Assembly: GCF_001517975.1 (NCBI RefSeq)
Contig: NZ_KQ950183.1
Coordinates: forward strand, 83,282 to 147,281
Reading direction: 5' to 3'
Origin: Thermobifida cellulosilytica TB100
GTDB taxonomy: Bacteria; Actinomycetota; Actinomycetes; Streptosporangiales; Streptosporangiaceae
DNA length: 64,000 nucleotides
Below the pieces are notes generated by a model. That model was not told where the DNA came from and searched no databases. It worked only from the letters and a program-made list of their open reading frames with translations. The position numbers were made by a program, and so were the translations under genes. Positions 61,227 through 64,000 of this stretch are shown one piece after another; the stretch's first letter is position 1; every line of letters begins with the position of its first letter.

Positions 61227-61439
61227 ATGAGTGACAAAGACGAGGGAACCGGTGAGGGCGGCGGCGACCAGCCCGTCCGTTTCGTCGAGAGCAGCGAGGC
61301 GGTGGAGGGGGACCTGCTGACCTCCGTCGACGTGGAGGAGAGCCTGGACGGTCTGCTGGAGGGCGAGACCGAGGAGCACGCCGCCCCGGAGGCGGTGCTC
61401 CGGGCCTTCGAGCTCTACCAGGAGAAGCAGCTCGGGTGA
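61227..61439 (+). CDS. Small acidic protein, paralogue of the first operon gene
   Basis: A 70-aa acidic protein. Its C-terminal half (LDGLLEGETEEHAAPEAVLR, AFELYQ) aligns with that of the 73-aa protein at 58047-58268. The upstream sequences also look alike (TGTTTCTC, CTGGGG and the GTTGTC block further up), so a whole promoter-gene unit seems to have been duplicated to either side of the NB-ARC gene. An in-frame start 48 bases upstream is possible. A ribosome-binding site is weak. Confidence 0.65.
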   Translation: MSDKDEGTGEGGGDQPVRFVESSEAVEGDLLTSVDVEESLDGLLEGETEEHAAPEAVLRAFELYQEKQLG

Positions 61440-61457
61440 GGGCCGCCGGGCGCCGGA

Positions 61458-61772
61458 TCAGCCCGCACCGAGCGCCCGCAGGACCGCCGTGGTGGCCGCG
61501 GCCACCACGAGCACCAGGAGGAAGGGGGCGCGCAGCAGCAGGGCCGCCACCGCGGCGGCCATGCCGCCCAGCCGGGGCAGGTCGAGGACCAGCCGGTTCC
61601 CGTCGGCCACGGTCTGCAACGCGATGAGCGCGGCCAGCAGCGCGACCGGCACCGCCAGCGCGAAGCGGCGCACCAGCGGGTGCTCCAGCAGGGCGCGCGG
61701 GGCGGACAGTCCCGCGTACTTGAGCAGGTAGCAGCCGACTCCGGTGACCAGGACGGCGGCCCACAGCGTCAT
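61458..61772 (-). CDS. azlD: Branched-chain amino acid exporter small subunit AzlD
   Basis: A 104-aa membrane protein with about three or four hydrophobic segments (VLVTGVGCYLLKYAGLS, FALAVPVALLAALIALQTVA). It forms the small subunit of an AzlCD exporter for branched-chain amino acids or related compounds. ATG 61772 overlaps the azlC stop by 4 bases. Confidence 0.88.
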   Translation of the reverse strand: MTLWAAVLVTGVGCYLLKYAGLSAPRALLEHPLVRRFALAVPVALLAALIALQTVADGNRLVLDLPRLGGMAAAVAALLLRAPFLLVLVVAAATTAVLRALGAG

Positions 61773-62491
61773 CGTGCGCTCCTCTCCGAGGCGGTCGGCT
61801 CCCCGTCGTCGCCCAGCGCGACCAGGGCCGCGATCGAGGCGAGCAGTACCGGCGCGCCTGGCGGCAGCAGCGGGGTGGCGGCCAGGGCGATCGCCGCGCC
61901 CAGCAGCGCCACGACCAGGGTGCGGCCGCCCTCCTTCAGCCGCGGCCACAGCAGGGCCAGGAACGTCGCCGGGCCGACCGCGTCCAGCCCGAAGACGTCG
62001 GGGTCGCCGATGCTCTCGGTGGCGACCGCGCCGACCAGCGTGGTGGCGTTCCACAGGGTGAACAGGGTGGCGAAGGTGGCGGTGAAACCGGCGCGGACGT
62101 CCGCACGCCCCCGCTGGGCCAGTGCCACCGCCGTGGTCTCGTCGATCACCCCGTGCGCGGCGAGCGCCCGCCGGGGGCCGTGCCAGTCGAGCAGTTCGCT
62201 CAGCCGCAGCCCGTAGAGGGTGTTGCGGAAGCCCAACAGCAGCGCGCCCACCGCCCCCGCGACCAGGTTGCCGCCGCCCGCGACCACGCCGACCAGCGCG
62301 AACTGGGAGGCCCCGGTGAACGTCAGCAGGCTGAGCACGCACGCCTGGAGCACCGACAGGCCGGAGGCGACCGCGGTGGTGCCGAAGGCGAGCCCGGAGA
62401 ATCCGACGGCGAGGCCCACGCCGAACCCGTCGCGGACGGGAGGTCGGCGGGCCAGGGCGGTGAGAGCGGAGAGCGGGACTGGACGGTTCAC
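61769..62491 (-). CDS. azlC: Branched-chain amino acid exporter large subunit AzlC
   Basis: A 240-aa protein with about seven membrane segments. The AzlC pattern FGVGLAVGFSGLAFGTTAVA and FTGASQFALVGVVAGGGNLV near the start is clear. It pairs with azlD, which overlaps its stop. The gene starts at GTG 62491 and lies divergent from the acetyltransferase gene. Exported substrate is inferred from the family. Confidence 0.9.
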   Translation of the reverse strand: MNRPVPLSALTALARRPPVRDGFGVGLAVGFSGLAFGTTAVASGLSVLQACVLSLLTFTGASQFALVGVVAGGGNLVAGAVGALLLGFRNTLYGLRLSELLDWHGPRRALAAHGVIDETTAVALAQRGRADVRAGFTATFATLFTLWNATTLVGAVATESIGDPDVFGLDAVGPATFLALLWPRLKEGGRTLVVALLGAAIALAATPLLPPGAPVLLASIAALVALGDDGEPTASERSAR

Positions 62492-62552
62492 GTCAGCGAA
62501 CCTAGCCCACCCGCCTGCCCGGCCGGGAACCAGCCCGGACTATCGTCGTGGC

Positions 62553-63005
62553 GTGCTGGACATCGTGGTGGCCCGCGGCGAGCGGGAGCGTGCGGCGGTC
62601 TTCGTCCTGCGGGGCGCGGTCTTCGTCGCCGAGCAGAACGTGCCGATCGAGGAGGAGTGGGACGAGCGCGACGCCTCGGCCGAGCACTTCCTGGCGCTGC
62701 GCAACGGCGTCCCGGTGGGCACCGGCCGGCTGGTCGTCCAGGGTGACGAGGGGCTGCTGGGACGGCTGGCGGTGCTGCGCCGGGAGCGGGGCAGGGGCGT
62801 GGGCGCGGCGCTGGTGGCCGCCATCGAGGAGCGCGCCGCGCAGCGCGGCCTGGCCGCGGTGGAGCTGCACGCCCAGGTCCACGCGCTCGGCTTCTACGAG
62901 CGGCTGGGCTACACCGCCTACGGGCCGGAGTTCGAGGAGGCGGGCATCGCGCACCAGAGCATGCGCAAGGAGCTGCCCCGCCGGGGCGGCGGCCCACTTG
63001 ACTAG
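62553..63005 (+). CDS. GNAT family N-acetyltransferase
   Basis: A 150-aa acetyltransferase of the ElaA/PhnO-like type. The acetyl-CoA loop lies in RRERGRGVGAALVAAIEERA near residue 80, and FYERLGYTAYGPEFEEAGIA near residue 120 is the usual C-terminal motif. A TATCGT box at 62541-62546 lies only a few bases before GTG 62553, so the transcript may be leaderless. Substrate unknown. Confidence 0.87.
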   Translation: MLDIVVARGERERAAVFVLRGAVFVAEQNVPIEEEWDERDASAEHFLALRNGVPVGTGRLVVQGDEGLLGRLAVLRRERGRGVGAALVAAIEERAAQRGLAAVELHAQVHALGFYERLGYTAYGPEFEEAGIAHQSMRKELPRRGGGPLD

Positions 63006-63046
63006 AATCACGTTCTGTTTTGTGGCTCCACGGCGCCCCGCGAGTC

Positions 63047-63058
63047 TACTCGCGAGTA
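63047..63058. promoter_or_regulatory. Perfect palindrome before the thioesterase gene
   Basis: TACTCGCGAGTA is a perfect 12-base palindrome preceded by a partial copy (GCGAGTC), about 65 bases before the thioesterase start. It resembles TetR-family operators seen before acyl-CoA metabolism genes; no regulator for it is in the window. Confidence 0.45.
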
Positions 63059-63123
63059 ACATTTGGTGTGGTCACGGCGATCCGCGCCGGACTGACTGTG
63101 ACTGAAGGGCTGACGACACTGCC

Positions 63124-63786
63124 ATGACGGTCGATGCACACCCGATCGCGGACCTGCCCAACCCGGCCGACTACGGGTTCACCGTGGTCGACCGCCAGGA
63201 GCTCCCCGCCGAGCTGACGGCCCTGGCCGACCAGGTGCGCCGACTGATCGACGCGGTCGCGCACACCGACGCGGACCCCTCCGAACTGGCCGCCGTCAAC
63301 CGCGCGGTCGGCGAACTCACCGAACGGCTCAACACCCGCCGCCGCCCGGCCAGCACCATGGTGCGCCAGACCTGGGACGGCGGGCGGGTCGACTACAACA
63401 CCATCGCCAACGCGGTGAGCGGCCCGGCCAACCCGGTCGCGCCGCTGCGCAACCTGCGCGTCACCGAGGACGGCCTGTACGGCGAGACCACCCTCGACAG
63501 CTTCTACGAGGGGCCGCCCGGATGCGTGCACGGCGGCTGGGTCGCCGCCCTGCTCGACCAGGTGCTCGGCGAGGCCACCGCGGTCTTCGGCCGCGTCTGC
63601 CTGACCGCCAACCTCACCGTCGACTACCGCCGCCCCACCCCCCTCAACACCCCGCTGGCCGTCTCCTCCCGCATCACCGGCGTGGAGCGGCGCAAGGTGT
63701 TCGTCTCCGGGGAGATCCGCTGCAACGGCGAGGTCACCGCGGAGGGCACCGCGATCATGGTGCAACTGGCGGCCCCTCCGGCCTGA
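63124..63786 (+). CDS. PaaI-type hotdog-fold thioesterase
   Basis: A 220-aa protein with a hotdog-fold thioesterase domain in its second half: GPPGCVHGGWVAALLDQVLG (substrate-binding and catalytic region near residue 140) and LTANLTVDYRRPTPLNTPLA. The first 100 residues are a helical extension. It is expected to hydrolyse acyl-CoA or aryl-CoA thioesters; the substrate is unknown. The palindrome upstream suggests regulated lipid or aromatic metabolism. Confidence 0.87.
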   Translation: MTVDAHPIADLPNPADYGFTVVDRQELPAELTALADQVRRLIDAVAHTDADPSELAAVNRAVGELTERLNTRRRPASTMVRQTWDGGRVDYNTIANAVSGPANPVAPLRNLRVTEDGLYGETTLDSFYEGPPGCVHGGWVAALLDQVLGEATAVFGRVCLTANLTVDYRRPTPLNTPLAVSSRITGVERRKVFVSGEIRCNGEVTAEGTAIMVQLAAPPA

Positions 63787-63814
63787 CCGGGCGCCCGGCC
63801 CGCCGACCCCGGGG

Positions 63815-64000
63815 TCAGCCGCGGCTGACCGGGTAGCGCAGGATGGTGCGCAGCCGCTCCGGAGCGGTCCGCGCCGGGTTCGACAGGTAGATCTCGTGGT
63901 GCCTGCCCGAGATCCGGTACCCGTGCTCCTCGGCGAAGGACAGCAGCCGCCGGACCGCGGGTCCCTCCTCGGCGTAGGGGCCGGTGTGCAGGAGCTGGAC
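63815..64000 (-). CDS. GyrI-like domain protein, 5' end outside window
   Basis: The last 61 codons of a - strand gene, translated as HTGPYAEEGPAVRRLLSFAE, HGYRISGRHHEIYLSNPART and PERLRTILRYPV. This is the end of a GyrI-like (SOUL/AraC-effector) small-molecule-binding domain, and the HHEIYLSNP motif is typical of the family in actinobacteria. The rest lies beyond base 64000. Confidence 0.85.
   Translation of the reverse strand, partial: VQLLHTGPYAEEGPAVRRLLSFAEEHGYRISGRHHEIYLSNPARTAPERLRTILRYPVSRG

Noticed and set aside
1-64000. tRNA, rRNA and CRISPR arrays
   Set aside because: Reading both strands showed no CCA-ended cloverleaf, no rRNA signature and no regularly spaced repeats; repeats seen are gene-internal, segmental or palindromic.

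Overview
The window is high-GC actinobacterial DNA. It is most likely from the Nocardiopsaceae, and Thermobifida or a close relative is my best guess. The support is the actinobacterial division cluster with sepF, yggT and divIVA downstream of ftsZ, a type-2 isoleucyl-tRNA synthetase behind a T-box leader, DUF397/DUF5753 regulator sets, and a perfect copy of the 14-bp operator known for CelR of Thermobifida fusca. No rRNA, tRNA, CRISPR array or transposase was seen.

Bases 1-18.7 kb hold the division and cell-wall (dcw) cluster on the + strand: ftsI (5' end missing), murE, murF, mraY, murD, ftsW, murG, murC, ftsQ, ftsZ, pgeF, yggS, sepF, yggT, divIVA and an acidic membrane-anchored protein with an internal 117-bp repeat. 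Many junctions overlap by ATGA or GTGA, so translational coupling is likely. Then come ileS on the - strand with its T-box, a small unknown protein, lspA (apparently starting at CTG) and an rluD-type pseudouridine synthase. A TetR gene with matching operators upstream of itself and of a fused reductase/hydrolase closes the conserved part at about 27.1 kb.

Bases 27.1-51 kb are accessory. A two-gene - strand operon (a 1134-aa protein of unknown family and a 1578-aa DEAH helicase with a C-terminal zinc-cysteine domain of DUF1998 type) has its own consensus promoter and looks like an antiviral system, closest in layout to Druantia type III. Next are small unknown genes, an anti-sigma-type ATPase, a short GntR protein and a DUF5753/DUF397/DUF397 regulator set, bracketed by four copies of a palindromic repeat. 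A complete type I restriction-modification operon (hsdM-hsdS-hsdR) follows, with an AT-rich, clearly foreign hsdS centre. A - strand module (UTRA-only protein, GntR/UTRA regulator, SAH-hydrolase-like protein, Nudix hydrolase) follows; its Nudix gene is duplicated 3.2 kb away with 547 of 550 bases identical.

Bases 51-64 kb mix small metabolic and signalling genes: NIPSNAP, an S-adenosyl methyltransferase, an HNH protein, DinB, a soluble Ser/Thr kinase, a decayed UvrD helicase fragment, a membrane protein behind the CelR-type operator, a small-protein/DUF6879/NB-ARC-TPR operon with a possible amyloid signalling motif and a second paralogous small protein beyond it, azlCD, a GNAT acetyltransferase, a PaaI-type thioesterase and the 3' end of a GyrI-like gene.

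All functional calls come from reading motifs and gene order; no database search was run.
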